DNA of 64,000 bases from Gibbula magus (GCA_936450465.1 OW388296.1:55728431-55792430); one strand, 5' to 3'. Shown: positions 1-12,793, counted from the first letter of the stretch. A program made the numbers and translations. Notes: generated from the letters alone by a model not told the origin.

Positions 1-305
1 AGACCCCCTCCCATTTCAGCGTCTGTCTCCCCCTTGAGTGTTTGCCACCCCTCTTCGGAATCCCCCCTCCATCGTAAATTTGACCCTAACAACTGGTTGC
101 GCGTTGAGAGATTTGCACCCTTGGGCAGGTTATCACTTGCAGAGAAAGTGGATGGACGGTTAAGAGCATTCTGTCATTGCGTATCATAGATAAACGTGTC
201 TTTGCCTTTCATGGTGAAATATACATTTTAGCCGTTGTGAACTTACATAAAGGAATATACGTTTGGATGACAAAGGAATATATCTGCGACGTATGTGTGG
301 AAAAT

Positions 306-389
306 GTGCTTTGAGCGATTTGGAATTTCGTTTGTACTTTGAATGACTTGGAAGTTCATTTGTGCTTTGAATGTCTTGGAAGTTCATAT
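306..389. repeat. Three-copy 28-bp tandem repeat
   Basis: Three consecutive 28-bp units lie at 306-333, 334-361 and 362-389. Each has the pattern GT(A/G)CTTTGA...TTGGAA(G/T)TTC. They end 25 bp before the TATAAA at 415. The units differ at several positions. Nothing shows they are functional, but their place upstream of the first coding exon is notable. Confidence 0.7.
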
Positions 390-414
390 GTACCTTACTT
401 TGTGAATTCCGCGT

Positions 415-420
415 TATAAA
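415..420 (+). promoter_or_regulatory. Candidate TATA box
   Basis: TATAAA lies 465 bp upstream of the start codon and on the coding strand. In AT-rich DNA this hexamer is common by chance, and no initiator or other core element could be tied to it. It is listed only because it is the best core-promoter candidate near exon 1. Confidence 0.15.
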
Positions 421-884
421 TCATTTTATCTACCTGAGAAAGTTGGCCTCAAAGAAATGAAATTGACTCGAGAGAGTATATTTGTAACCCTTAAAGTGAG
501 AAACAGTACATGGGAGTAACTATATGTTTTACAAAGTGAAATGTATCTAATGTGAATACTATTGTGTGGTATATGATCACCATAATACGTTTTGAGATTG
601 CATTTGTATATACATATTGAGCTTACAATTATTGAGTTATTATCTCACAAACGTACAATTAGGCCTTGATGTAGTGAAATGAGGTGATATATCACCCTCA
701 AGGATTGCAACTCAGTCAAATACACTAGATTACCACTATGCATCGATGCGTACAGTCGGTTCATGTTGACTATTTCGCATAGTGCCATGGTTATAATGAC
801 ACAAACTATGGAACTGCTTATTGCTACGTGTTGGATACTGTGACAGTCTTGGATGGAAGTACGTTATTGAGTTACCATTTCAAC

Positions 885-966
885 ATGGGACAGGAATTCT
901 CTGCAGAGGATATAAGGAACTTTCAAGGGTTTGACTTCAGTCAACTGAAAAGTGGAATTGACAAAT
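885..966 (+). CDS. Exon 1 (coding part) of an unrecognised protein with an N-myristoylation-like start
   Basis: This exon encodes residues 1-27 plus the first base of codon 28. The start is supported by A at -3 and G at +4, by an in-frame stop upstream at 780-782, and by a strong donor (AAAT|GTAAGT) at 966/967. The protein begins MGQEFSAED: Gly2 with Ser6 fits the MGxxxS/T signal of N-myristoyltransferase substrates, although Glu4 and the acidic residues after it are not the ideal context. The rest is hydrophilic with spaced Phe residues (13, 16, 18). It joins in phase 1 to the exon at 14834, where the split codon becomes Phe28. I do not recognise the family. That these three exons form one gene is inferred from matching phase, strand and splice sites; a transcript would prove it. 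Confidence 0.75.
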
Positions 967-3054
967 GTAAGTAACCAGTGTGTTGTGAACTCTTATGTTT
1001 TAAGATCGTTGTATTCTAAACGCGTTGTGTTTAACAGGAATATACCATATATTGGTAGTACGGTATCTAGAGGAATGTGCTTGAAGGGAAATGTTTCCTG
1101 TATAAACGTCTGAATTCTCCTCGATGTTGAATGCCGCGAATACATTTCCAGACTTCAGCAAAGTCGTAAAAACGTAAACTATAGCATAACATTTGTGGCA
1201 TGGAAAAGCCTCTCTGTGCCTATTTTCATAAAGCACTGTGGTGATCGTTAGTACACCAGGGAGCCTTAGTGTTATTTTAAAGTGAATCTAAATAAACTAG
1301 GTTTGTGAAATGAGGTCCAAGAAACACGTCAACATACACTAATGTCACATAAATCCGCAGATAGATAGATGCATATATAGGTATTTATAGGCTTGTCATC
1401 TCCCAGTACATAAACACATGTTTGATAGTGTCATATGCAAATGTATTACATATACAATCTTTGGACTGAATACTCGTACTCGTGAAGACGATAAACAAAT
1501 AGGCATTGGATAGGCATGCGATTTCTTTATATTCAAATGTACTGTTCCAATTCGAAATGTTTCGTAATATTTCGAAGGGTTGTGTGGCTCAATTTTATAT
1601 GTTCAATAATAATAGAAAAGTTATTATGCCAATTGATGAACTCACACAAAAACATAAAAAACACAATGGTTGTTTTGGTCAGTCGTAAAAAATCAGTCCA
1701 AACCTCGCCAACCCTCCCTTTTCATCAAAAGGACAAAATTCATGTACGTACGGTAATATTGACCCCTGACAATGGTAGTAGATAAAGATGGTTGCTGAAA
1801 GCTGGTTAAACTGTTGTAAACAGTCCGAAGCTAGTGATGTAGACCATACACGCGGTCACAACAGGTGCCCGTTAACTGACCAACGGTCATCTGGTGGCAG
1901 TCTTCCTTGATTGGCCCCAGACGTAAACCATTTGTCCAGCTCGGACAGCGGTCAGTTTGAACCTTGACCTCTGCGTTAAGGAAATGGAAGGTGGAAACTG
2001 AGACCATCTATCACCTGGTTCTGGACTCCGTGATACGTGAACAGGTCTGAGTAAACACGTTGATTGGAGGCAAGCGGCCGGTGTATTGATGGATGTCATG
2101 CATGGTGCTGACATGTTGACAGTACCAATGGCGGTATCCAGTTTTGTTGTACAAGTTAAGATGAACTATGTTGTTAATTTAGCTTTGCTAATATTTATAT
2201 TGATAAGAAAAACTTGATATATGTGACCAGCGTTTTGATGAAGATGCATAGTGCGGAAATGTTAAGTGTTTTGTTTCGACATGTTGCCAGTGCCTTGTAT
2301 AGGAGTAGTTATGAGGACAGGGAGTTTGTTTTTAGTAACCTGTCATTCGAATAAACATACACGGAAACAAGTGATCAGTGTTGTAATTAATATGATGTTT
2401 GGTGTAGACGTATTGGTAATAATACAAACAGAGAGAATATTGTAATCTGTGTCTGACTGGAATGACTAACTAACTTGTTAAGAGTATTTGGTGTAAATTT
2501 TTCATTATATGCAACTGCGTCTTAAACCGAATCATTTCCAACTGATAACAAGCTTATTTGTTGCTGGAAGAAATATTTCAGTTAACTGCTAATTTATTTT
2601 AGGCTCCCTTAAACAATTTCCAAAATATTCATATTTCATGTGAATATAATACATTAAAAGTTTTACAGAGACGAAGTGTCATCTTTACCTCAAGTTGTGG
2701 GGGTAATTCGGACAGAAAGTTTGTTGTGTTGAGTACTATGGCTGAAATAAACAAACTTAAAAACAAGTGACCATCTCAGTGATGAAGTGATTACGGTAGT
2801 GATTTGAACTGGGATAGAGTCTTTGCCTGAGTTTGTGCTAATTACAGTGAAAAGCAATTCACCATGTAGATTTGGTAGCATTGACAGTGGTGATGGACGG
2901 ACACATATCACGTCTTGTCCTTTGATGGACTTTACGGGAAAGTGTGAACCAGTAGGGTATTAAACTAACTTGAGTTTGTGGAATATACATCTTAATTATC
3001 TGAAAACCTTTACACTGTTCTTCCCTTGTCGCCCTGAGCCTAGTTTTGTTAAGC

Positions 3055-3114
3055 TCTCTTAGTGCTCAGATTGTCGTAAGTACTATGGCTTACGACTTTC
3101 TTAGTACTAAGAGA
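3055..3114. repeat. Short palindrome (26-bp arms)
   Basis: Left arm 3055-3080 and right arm 3089-3114 are inverted complements with four mismatches, around the 8-bp loop TACTATGG. The arms start and end with TCTCTTAGT and ACTAAGAGA. This is a snap-back repeat of the kind common in molluscan genomes; no target duplication was identified. Confidence 0.7.
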
Positions 3115-3406
3115 GATTCGAAAATCTAGGCCCTGTACTGGTAACTTCACGTAAAATCAATAGGAACAAAACCAAAGCACATCTAATAAGCCAATATAGA
3201 AAGGGATATCAAAACTCCGTTTTTGATTTAATTATTAATGGCAAATGGCAAACGAGGAATATATACTTTATACTATAGAAGGACCCAAAGCCTCAATATA
3301 TACATATTGAAGGCTTATATGGGCATATGTGTGGGAATTAGTGTATTTGCATTGGGATAGCAAACCTCTATACTCTTCAGTTGTTATACGTTACGACGTT
3401 ACTCGA

Positions 3407-3452
3407 TTACTTAGTTTGGAGATTTTACAAGCGCTTCCAGCGGAGCTGATTT
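3407..3452 (+). repeat. Dispersed repeat, copy A
   Basis: This 46-bp segment (TTACTTAGTTTGGAGATT...) recurs at 33708-33753 with one difference, CGCTTCCAG against CGCTTTCAG. A shorter, inverted and diverged relative lies at 41942-41970. It is probably part of a mobile element family whose full extent is not visible here. Confidence 0.7.
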
Positions 3453-5516
3453 CGTACTTGGGACTATGCTGCTTTTGCTATGATATGATGAAGTGATATG
3501 ATCGACCTCTTCACATTCTCTGTATAAAACAGCTGGTATTTTTGTTTACGTTCATGTTTATCATTCTCGCACGTGTACCCGAAGGCCCGGATGTTGTCAG
3601 AAATCTCCTTAACTGAAGGTAAATACAAGTGGCCGCCACCTTGGCGTGTCAAGCGTAGAAATATGAACATACGTAAATTAAGAGCAGGGTGGAGAAAATG
3701 ATGATTAGATATTTATAAGGGCATAGTGTAATGTTAAAACGAGGTTTTGTTGATAGACCCCGTGTGAAAGGTTAAACTTCCTGATATTGAGGTTCATATT
3801 TGTACGTAGATTGCTATCGACGTGGTTATACATTTGACATACTTTCTGATCATATCGTGTAGTTTCTATTCCGTTTAAACGTTGCTTTTCATTACGTTTT
3901 TAAGTGCCATGAATTATATATTTTTTGTGTTGAGATTAGTATTTATATTAGAAACATAATTGAGGCACGCGGATACTTCGCATACTTTGTGTATTGCAAT
4001 ACACAACGCAATATAATATAAATTATTTGGCAAAGGGGGTTGCAAACTTTATTGTGTCCACGAATTTGAGAAACTACTGTCCATGTATAGTTATTACAAA
4101 TGGTCAAATGGTTTTGGAGAAGAATTCGTTAAAGTTTTTAGGCAATATGCCTACCACGCCCATCTTTTATTTGATTTGGTATCTTCTTACACAAGTTCAG
4201 CCCTTTGGGTGCAGCAGTTCTGGAGAAGTCGAAAAGGCCCAATGAACTAATAAAAGTATGGTTTTAAAGGTTTTTGAGACTCAGTTCATTTAATGCAAAT
4301 GAGTAAAACAGAAGATGACAGTAACTCAAAAGGGCTTCTTATACACGAACAAAGGGTAAGAGAGATTGACCTCGGACGGGAAAACAAGAGGTCTTAATTC
4401 TTAACAGAAATACCAGATGCAATTTGACCTTGATAGAAACACATCGTTATCTTCATAGTAGAAGATTATCACTTAAACTGTTTTACTCATCAGCATATGG
4501 CCGTGACAAGCAAAACCATCTGCGTTGGTAGACTACAGGGTTATCTATTCCCTCGTGTCGTTTTTAAAGGATAGCCAGGAAACTGAAAAAGCAGTTGAGA
4601 CAGGTTTTTGTCTAGGAATAGACGAAGTTTAAACAATAATTAAATTATTATTTGATGTCATTCTCTCCTTTGTATCCTGATAAATCTACAGACTTGATGC
4701 ATCCGTGTTACTGTCCCTGAATTTTATCTGAATAGACGTTTCGAGAAAATAGTTTAGTTTGTATTGCCTTCGCTTTAAACATACAAAATAATCATTTTTG
4801 CCGCATCATTTTTGCGTAATCCCATATTCCATCTGTCCACCAAATATATGCGTCTATAGGAGCGGGGAAGCTTCTGCTGTGTATTCTTCTATCACTTCCA
4901 CGCGATATTTTGAGGGAAAATAATAATGTGTAATCCTCCCTCGTCACCTATTTGTTAAAAATATGCCCGAGAAACGTTTAACTTTTTATGCAGCCTTCGT
5001 GGTTATATGGCATAATTTGTGTAAAAAAAGTTTATATTTCTATTTCTATTTTTAAATTATTGTATGAAATAGATACTGAAATATACTCTGAATAATTTAG
5101 ATTTATAGGGAATATGCTCAGAAATATGGTTCACGGAAAATCAAATAGTATACCCAAATGTACTTCTGTTTTAATGAACCAACTTTAAAACTTGAAGACG
5201 ACATATAATAGAACTGGTATAATTTGAGCAACGTCTTATCATGCTTCTATTGGTATCATATAGATATACGCTATCTGTTGAGGATTTTTAGGAACACTAG
5301 ACCTACTTCACAGGCTTAGTTTATCAAAAACATATCACAATAATGTTTCTGTTTAAAGCCATGACATGTGAGACTGTACAACGACTCAAAGGGTAACAAA
5401 TGCAATTGGAGCAATAGCCGATCTCGCTTCTAGGGACACATTGGTATTTCCCCCTTGGAGTGTTGATTTGCTACGGTTCCGTTGACATGGTCTTATTACT
5501 TTGCTTAAAAATTCTG

Positions 5517-6036
5517 AACTGGCGTAATTTGAGCTCTGTCCCAGTTCGCGTACGTTGACACATTAATGTCTTTGATCAGATATTCTTTCTTGAACGTGTA
5601 ATTCCTAACTCGCCGAGGGACAATGGACTTGCTTTGAGCAGGGACCTTATATATTATCTTTAGAGTGTCGCTGCTTTGAGTAAGCATGGATTTACTCAAC
5701 TTTCATAGACTCAACTATATTACTGTTCAAAGCTATATGACAACACGATAAATCTGATATACGTTGAGTTCTATTCGTTCATTCTTGCATTGAAAGCATC
5801 AACAGTTACTTCAGACTGTCATATCGTCATCTGACCTACACCTCATAACGCAAAGTTTCTATCAAATTTACAACAACTTAGAATTGTTAAGTTCAAAGGA
5901 CTTCCTTTGGCTTGTTTCAAAATGTATTTTTAACTGTATTCCGCTTCAAAGCAATCAACATGACGTCTGGCAATTTGGAAAACTGGCGAAATTTGAGAAA
6001 TGGCCCAGCTCGCGCCTGTTGTCACATTACACTTCA
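5517..6036. repeat. Diverged direct duplication (5517-5572 and 5981-6036)
   Basis: Two segments of about 55 bp share AACTGGCG(T/A)AATTTGAG, then CCAG(T/C)TCGCG, then GTTG(A/T)CACATTA, with the same spacing. They lie 464 bp apart in direct orientation. The shared blocks are too ordered for chance but clearly diverged, so this is an old local duplication or two copies of a dispersed repeat. Confidence 0.5.
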
Positions 6037-6529
6037 CGTCAGTTGACACTTTTGTCGACCTGTTCAACAGAAGCCCGAGTTCCAGACAAAAGAGCTTCTG
6101 AATTTACTGAGACAGAAGAAGAAAAAGGCGTTGGAGTCAGCTGTTATGTTTCTTTCTTAATTTACATACGTTAACAAAAGAAGAGATGCAATGAGACTCA
6201 GACAAAGAGGGTCAGGTTTCATCTGCACCGGTTGATGATGTGCTTTCTTGAACTGAATCTTGCAGCAAGAGTTGTTAGGAAGTTCAGTGCTGGCAGTGTC
6301 TTACAATGGCATTTACAGTGATGAGTGTTAAACTTACCCTTTCGAAATAGTCTTTGTTTTGGTTTTCCAATTTCTGTAATATCAAATAAATGGAGGTTTA
6401 TATAATTAATTTTATATCAATGCTATATATTGATAGATTAAATAAATATGAATGGAACATGTTCAAACTAACACATATGTTTTGGTTGTCCTTCTGTACC
6501 TATCATATAATCCCAATCTTTCCCCAATA

Positions 6530-6663
6530 TTAGCCCTATATTTACCAATCTTAGCCTATATTTACCGATCTTAGCCCTATATTCACCAATCCTTGCCATA
6601 TACTTACCAAGCTTAGCCATGTACTAGCCCTATACTTACCAAGCCCTAAACTACCAATCTTAG
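6530..6663. repeat. Degenerate minisatellite, about 22-bp unit
   Basis: About six imperfect copies of a unit near TTAGCCCTATATTTACCAATC follow one another. Unit lengths vary through small deletions. No coding or structural role is evident. Confidence 0.75.
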
Positions 6664-7451
6664 TCAATATTGAACGACATGCCTACAATTGATGTAAGGT
6701 CAAGGTCGGTGTGGGCAACGGCCCTCGGAACCTTAGGAAGAATTAATAAGTCATTGAAGAATTTCTTACACTTTCGGATATTACAGAACATGTGTGTTGG
6801 AATATTCGCTCTTTTAAAACGGCTTCTACTTTACTCACAATAAAATCATTTTTGTTTTTATCTCACGCCATTTTATAAATATGTTTGAACCGTTTGACCC
6901 CCTACTCTTTTTACAAGTTGTATGGGTAGCATCGGTGAATAGATATTTTGCGAAAAAAACATCAACAAACAACATAGCAAAATTCCAAATATATCAGATA
7001 GATTTGTATGGATAGACAACTTCTTTATTCTTTGAATTAACGTAGAATAAAGAAGATGTATATCAATAACATGGCTCTTCATTCTCCATCACCTCAACTT
7101 CTAGAATGCCCATCAAAGATGAAAAACAAGGATAATTCAGAGATTTAGAATTTTTTAAAAACAAGTGAAACGTCGAAAAACGCCATTATCAAGAAAACAT
7201 CCCTGCTAGATGTCGATGTTAATGAATCTCTGTGTGTGGCACCTGCATGCATATAAACAGATCCCACTCCACGTCGTGTCTTTGTGCAAGATAAGTAGTT
7301 GTATAATCAAAGGCAGGTGTTAGGAAAGTAGCACGTAACCTGATTAGCAGACTGGGTTCCGGCTCTTAACCTCTAGCCTCGCTAATGTGGCATCGCCGGG
7401 GAGTCGAAATTCTTAAATACTTGAGTAATGTGACGTAATGAGCAAGGGAAT

Positions 7452-7686
7452 ACATGGGCTCCGTTCCATAACAGCGAGCGCTTATAATCGTCAATTGATC
7501 GCTCAATGTAGCGCTCAAAGTAGCGCTCAATGTAGCGCATTCTCTCCTAAACGACACGTTGCGATTCCTCGAAGTTTGCTCGCCTTGCTACGTAGCGCTT
7601 CATTGAGCAATCGCGTTCAAGAGAGGTTTAAAAGTGATCGCTCATTGAGCGATTACTTTGAAACCTCTCTTGAACACAGCCCTAGT
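7452..7686. mobile_element. MITE-like element with hairpin half
   Basis: The element is bounded by an imperfect inverted terminus: GGGCTCCGTTC at the left end and GAACACAGCCC at the right. The right third is a 61-bp near-perfect hairpin (7615-7675, 30-bp arms, two mismatches). The left part carries three spaced copies of AGCGCTCAA-like words (about 7501-7540). An open frame through it is explained by this repeat. The boundaries are approximate and no target duplication is certain. Confidence 0.55.
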
Positions 7687-8108
7687 GATGTTGGTACTTT
7701 AAGGTACAATTATGACGTGGTTATATGAGTTTTGTACACTAGATTCTAAAAAAGGATTAAAGTCAAGGAATGTCAATTTGGGTTTACAAACAATATAAGA
7801 AGGCATAAGAAGCAGCCAATGAACCATGTTAACGACTGGGAAATAACGTATGCTATCAATGCTATTGCATTATACATGATCTGGTGTCTAAATGATTATA
7901 ATAAATTTATAAAAAAAATTGAATTATTATATAAATAATATAATGTTTATTTTGGAATTGTAGGCCTTCCAGCCAATATTTCACATTATATACAACATGA
8001 ATCACACTGCGTTCCGTGTATACAATTTACATAATACATTATAATTATATTATTTAAATGAAAGTGTTTCATTTGCAACTTTCAAAAGCCTATTATAACC
8101 ATTTCAAC

Positions 8109-8194
8109 CTCATTGAAATCAGATCGAACATAACACTCGTTACTTGCTAGTACGAACCAGGCACGAGTGTTGGGTTCGATTTGATTTCAATGAG
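8109..8194. repeat. Snap-back inverted repeat (32-bp arms)
   Basis: Left arm 8109-8140 and right arm 8163-8194 are inverted complements with three mismatches and a 22-bp loop. The outer ends are CTCATTGAAATC and GATTTCAATGAG. It is a hairpin-type non-autonomous element or its remnant. Confidence 0.75.
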
Positions 8195-9735
8195 ATTGCA
8201 TTTATGTGTACTCACATGCACATAAACAATATTATCTGTTATATGATCTCCCGGAAGTACTATCTCTTCAAGAAACAAAAATAGGCACCAGACCTTTGTA
8301 AATCACATGCAATGGAAAGGACAGAACAGACAGATGGTGAATATAGTTCGAGAATAATACCTAACGGCTTTACAGCCCTGTCTTCTTATTGGCTATTCGT
8401 TCAGCATCTGCCGGTAAATAAATCCTCAACCCCTCAACCGAATTACACATGATTGGTTAACCTACAACCCAGCTGTTGGGTTCGAACCTGCTTAGATGTC
8501 GTCACGCACGTGTGCTAGACATGCTTTGTTAATTACCCCCTCCTCCTTTCTCCCCATAACCAAACACTAAACATTGAAGCAGCTTTTGCTTTAACGCTGC
8601 TTTGGAAAGTAACTTAAAGCTTAAATATACTTACAATAAAATACATTATATAATTGAAATCCCTGCTAAAAGTAATATAGACATACAAGGTGTAGTATTT
8701 GCCATAAGTCACATAAGAAGTATGCATAGATAATAAACTCGGTATCCTATTACATACATATATAAATAAATTGTTTTTCAGAGATTATTTGTTAGAAACG
8801 GTTGGTTGGTGGTACTGAACTAGATATGGTATTTCACCTAATGTTAATGTCCTTAATGCATGTAGACCAGTTCTCTATATCAATACTTTTAAATTTCATA
8901 GATTTGATTTTAGTCAAAGTTCTACTTGGCACCAAGATTGCTAAGCCCCTCGCAGGATTCGAAATCCGCTGAGACTCTAACATTTAGAAATATTGAAAAG
9001 GAGCCTCCGAAAATCCCATTTCTCATTTTCAATATTTGATAAAATAGTGCTTTTTAACGAATGCATATATTTGAGTGTTAGATTACTTCACTGGAAATGA
9101 GCTCTGTTACAAAGCGTGAAGACCCCAGAGGATTGTATAGGAACATGAGCCCGTGTGATCTTTAGCATGGACAGCCTTGATGGTCAAGCACCGTTATTAT
9201 TAATTGTCCGTGTTCGCTTTCTATGATCAAAGCTGCATTACTTACGATGCGAAGATAATTGAATATCTCTCTCTGTATGTATTTGGTGTCAGGGCATGTT
9301 GCTTTTGAAAATGGGATTTGCGATGAATGTGATTGCTTTTGATGTGTATCTTGTATCTCTGGTACATAATTACCAATTCTGAGTACCGGAGGGATAGTAC
9401 CAAGAGTTTTAATTCTGAATTATCAAGTAGCAGGGTTTTGGACTTCGTCAGACGTTTCTTGTAACAAATTTAATATAGTTGACATAATGCATTTAGGTTG
9501 AGATAACTTCTGTTTCTTCGAAATATAACCGAAGGAAATAGTATTAAAAGACATCAGCAACTATCGAAAGTATAGTTTGACTACCAGATTGTCTTCGATT
9601 ATACGAGTAGTTTGACCGTATCTTCACCTTATTTTCGCCACAAGCCGAAACATGTTAACCTCTTGACAAAGCTTGTCTATATTTGGATATATTAGTACAA
9701 TCATTTTCACTTCTCTATCATAAGAAATGTAAGTA

Positions 9736-9891
9736 GAAAGTGTAATGAAATGAAATATTAAAATTCTTGTATTTGATTATCATAAGACATTTAAGTTTTT
9801 ACTGAGAAGAAAGTGTAATGAAATGAAATATTAAAATTCTTTTATTTGATAATCATAAGACATATTAGTTTTTACTGAGAAGAAAGTGTAA
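9736..9891. repeat. 73-bp tandem duplication
   Basis: The word GAAAGTGTAATG begins at 9736 and again at 9809, and a third partial copy begins at 9882, giving an exact 73-bp period. The two full copies are nearly identical, so the duplication is recent. Confidence 0.85.
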
Positions 9892-11251
9892 CTCTACAGC
9901 CTCATCAAACGGTTCGAAATGTTCGAGTTCAGTTGCTTCGAATTCGTCAGAGAAGAAGAGTTCAAATGACGTCAGCCAAGCAGCGTCTATTTCTAACCCA
10001 TGTAAACACTCTTACGATGTCTGCCTTTCATTTAAACTGACTCGGCGAATGAAAGTCTCTGTATATAATCGGCAGACGGTCGCAGGTAACAAGCCTATTA
10101 CACACCAGTAACATCGTATAGACTGCCATACTTGAGAAAGCGTCGCTTCCTTGGTACTCCGACATATACTACACCATTTGTTACAGCACGGATCTTACTG
10201 ATTGTCTGTCTCGTTAGATCTCGCGATACTTCGTTAGTCTCGAAAGAAATGTCAGGTCAAGTGGAAAATGCTTTCCTGCACTGATTTAACTGTTAGTCAA
10301 AGATGCTGAGATAAAGTGGTTTAAAGTTTAAAACTGTAGGAAAGCAAGTAACCTGAATGGAAAAAATGAATGTTATGAACATGTTGTAATAAAACACCAA
10401 GGAAAAAAATTAACCCCCCTTTCGAAACTAAGCAGAACAAACGAGAGTTTAATCCACTGGATACTAGTGTTCCTACTGGCTGAAAAAAAGGACAGAGAAA
10501 CTACATTGAGAAGAGGGCACAATTATACCAAGTAGGGCACATACAAATATACGTAAGTACTTCAGTATTTACGAAGTACAACGAAGAAGAAATAACATTT
10601 AAAAGGAGGGTACTATCGGGGTAGTTTTTATTGAAACGAAATTCGAGAGGATATTTCTGTTTACACATATATGTTATTAATACATGATTAAAACACAATC
10701 AACTTGAACGATATTAATGAAGGTAATATTATGATGACTTTATATTTCATAACTTTATAAACACAAGCTCACATTTGTTGAAAAATAAAAATAATGAGAA
10801 CTGCGACACACTGCGAGTGGGGAAAACTTTGCTACAGCATAACAGCAAAGTGTTTATTAGTTTTATGACATGTAATGTGTTACTACGTGAACACTCTATC
10901 AGTGTAACTCTTTAGTTATTAAAAAATGCAAAATTAGGTTCAATATAGCATGTTTTCATTTCACGTAAAGCAAAATAAATCCAACCTTTCGACAGAACTG
11001 TCCCTTTAAAATAATACTTGTTCACTTTCACTTTGTTCTAATAGTGCAACCCTCTCTTAATACTCCTATTGTATCTGCCAAATTAAAGAAAGCATTCCCA
11101 TGTTCGTGCTCCGCCATAACGACACCAATGGTTTGGAATGCATTTAAAACTTGCCATTTTAAATAAAAAAACACAATCAGCTGATATGTGGTTTCATTAA
11201 CCTACAATAAAAAGCGAGAAACGTTTCACTTTGAAATTTACTTTGGATGTC

Positions 11252-11484
11252 TTAAAGGGACACTGCGTCAATAATAAAAATCAGATCATGTGTATCTACC
11301 TATGTTGATTAACATGTCTGCTAACAAGTCACAGACACCGAATTTCAGACAATTGACGTAATTGGTAATAAAAACTACTGTATGTAGACAGTGAAGTGAA
11401 GCGTAACTCGTTAGCAGACACCCTAATCAGCTTAGTGAGATAAAGATGAGACTCGTTTTTATCCTCAAAACAGTGTCCCTTTAA
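11252..11484. mobile_element. TTAA-ended MITE
   Basis: A 233-bp element begins TTAAAGGGACACTG and ends with the exact inverted complement CAGTGTCCCTTTAA. The TTAA at each end is consistent with a piggyBac-type target site, although that family assignment is inference from the TTAA alone. There is no transposase. The interior is AT-rich and non-coding. Confidence 0.8.
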
Positions 11485-12404
11485 AACAAATGAGAGAATA
11501 TGAACAACCCTTGCATGAAACCAATAAGCGAAGGAACCATGTATGATCAGATATAGCGAAATGCTTCTCTTTACTTCAACATCCCCCACTATTTACCTAA
11601 AGCCCGATGATCTACAGAGTCAATGACTCTATGTTTGCTCAAATGCGTAATTCGTATGCGAATTCTTTTTATGAGTTATGGTTCACATCTTCCCTTCAAA
11701 GTGTATGACCTTGAAACATTGTTTTACTTTTACTGCCGAAGTCTGAGAACATCTGGGCATTAACACATATCAGGTGGTCTTTTTCCAATTTGCTACAGAA
11801 CAAGAACACAAGTGTTTAGTATATACATTTTTGCTTTGAAAAGTGCATCTGTGCAGCGCTAATGCAACATATGCACTTGTGCACTTTCAAACGCTATATA
11901 TCACTAATAGTATGGCTTCACACCTAATTGTTTGCACATGGCACCGGAAATACGGGCTCTTTACTGCCGCGGGTTTAGCTCGGAGATCTGTGTTTCTCTT
12001 CCTAAGCAAATAAACAGGTATATTTTTTCGGTCTGAGAGTAAGATCTGCAGTAAATGTTGTAAAGAATTTGTTTATTTCAAGATAATTAACTTAATATAA
12101 TCAACAGTGTTATTTTCGTTTATCACCTGGTTATAATTAATTGGCTTTTGAGTATATTTTGTATATTGAATATTTACAGCAATTACTGCATTGGTTTAGA
12201 GGGAAACTATCACGAGGTCGGGGATAAATTATAAACCATTGAATAGGCAACATAATAATAATGATCATAAACATGTAACACCTAATATCCACTGTTCACT
12301 GGCGGTACAATTATTACCCTGAAGGAATTGTTCCTTCGGTGCCGCTACTAAGCACTCCGCGCGACTATATAGTTAGTACTCCACGTATGTACTTATGTTC
12401 AGGT

Positions 12405-12558
12405 ACCAATTTTAACAGCTGGGTTGACTGAGTGCAATGTGTAAGAAGTGCCCTGTCCCGGGGCACAACACATTAAAAGACCCAGGTCACAAATTGTTGG
12501 TCTACACCGGGATTCGAACCCGCGCCGTTGGCTAACCACTACACCACTGTGCTCCGTT
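12405..12558 (-). mobile_element. tRNA-derived SINE-like element
   Basis: On the minus strand a box A-like word (12531-12546, TGGTGTAGTGGTTAGC) is followed after only 10 bp by an exact box B (12510-12520, GGTTCGAATCC). The anticodon region of a real tRNA is therefore missing, which argues for a SINE head rather than a tRNA gene. The body toward 12405 is a typical non-tRNA SINE tail region. The boundaries are approximate. Confidence 0.65.
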
Positions 12559-12793
12559 TATCATATGCTTCAGCATTGTTTCAAAAACCTTGCGACAACG
12601 TGTAATTAGCACCGTCATTAATGAGGCAACCGAACTCGCGGTATGGTTATAGTGACGCCATACCATTATACTTCCGAATATCCAGATAACTTCATAGTTA
12701 ATGGGAAAGTGGTATTTCACTACAGTGAATCTTACATTTCTTTTTCCAGTTTGAAAAATATAGTGTACCATGCATTTAGCATTGTAGTGCCTA

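Larger units (their letters stand above)
1..884 (+). other. Upstream / 5' UTR region of the gene starting at 885
   Basis: No coding sequence is supported here. The reading frame of the start codon at 885 stays open upstream to an in-frame TAG at 780-782, so 885 is the first ATG in its frame after a stop. A TATAAA at 415-420 could be a core promoter, and a three-copy 28-bp repeat lies just before it. The transcription start and any non-coding first exon cannot be placed from sequence alone. Confidence 0.4.

Noticed and set aside
7438..7728. 96-codon plus-strand open frame
   Set aside because: It runs through a MITE-like element with a hairpin, and the composition is explained by the repeat.
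8460..8510. Box B-like GGGTTCGAACC near 8479
   Set aside because: No box A at the right distance and no pairing stems.
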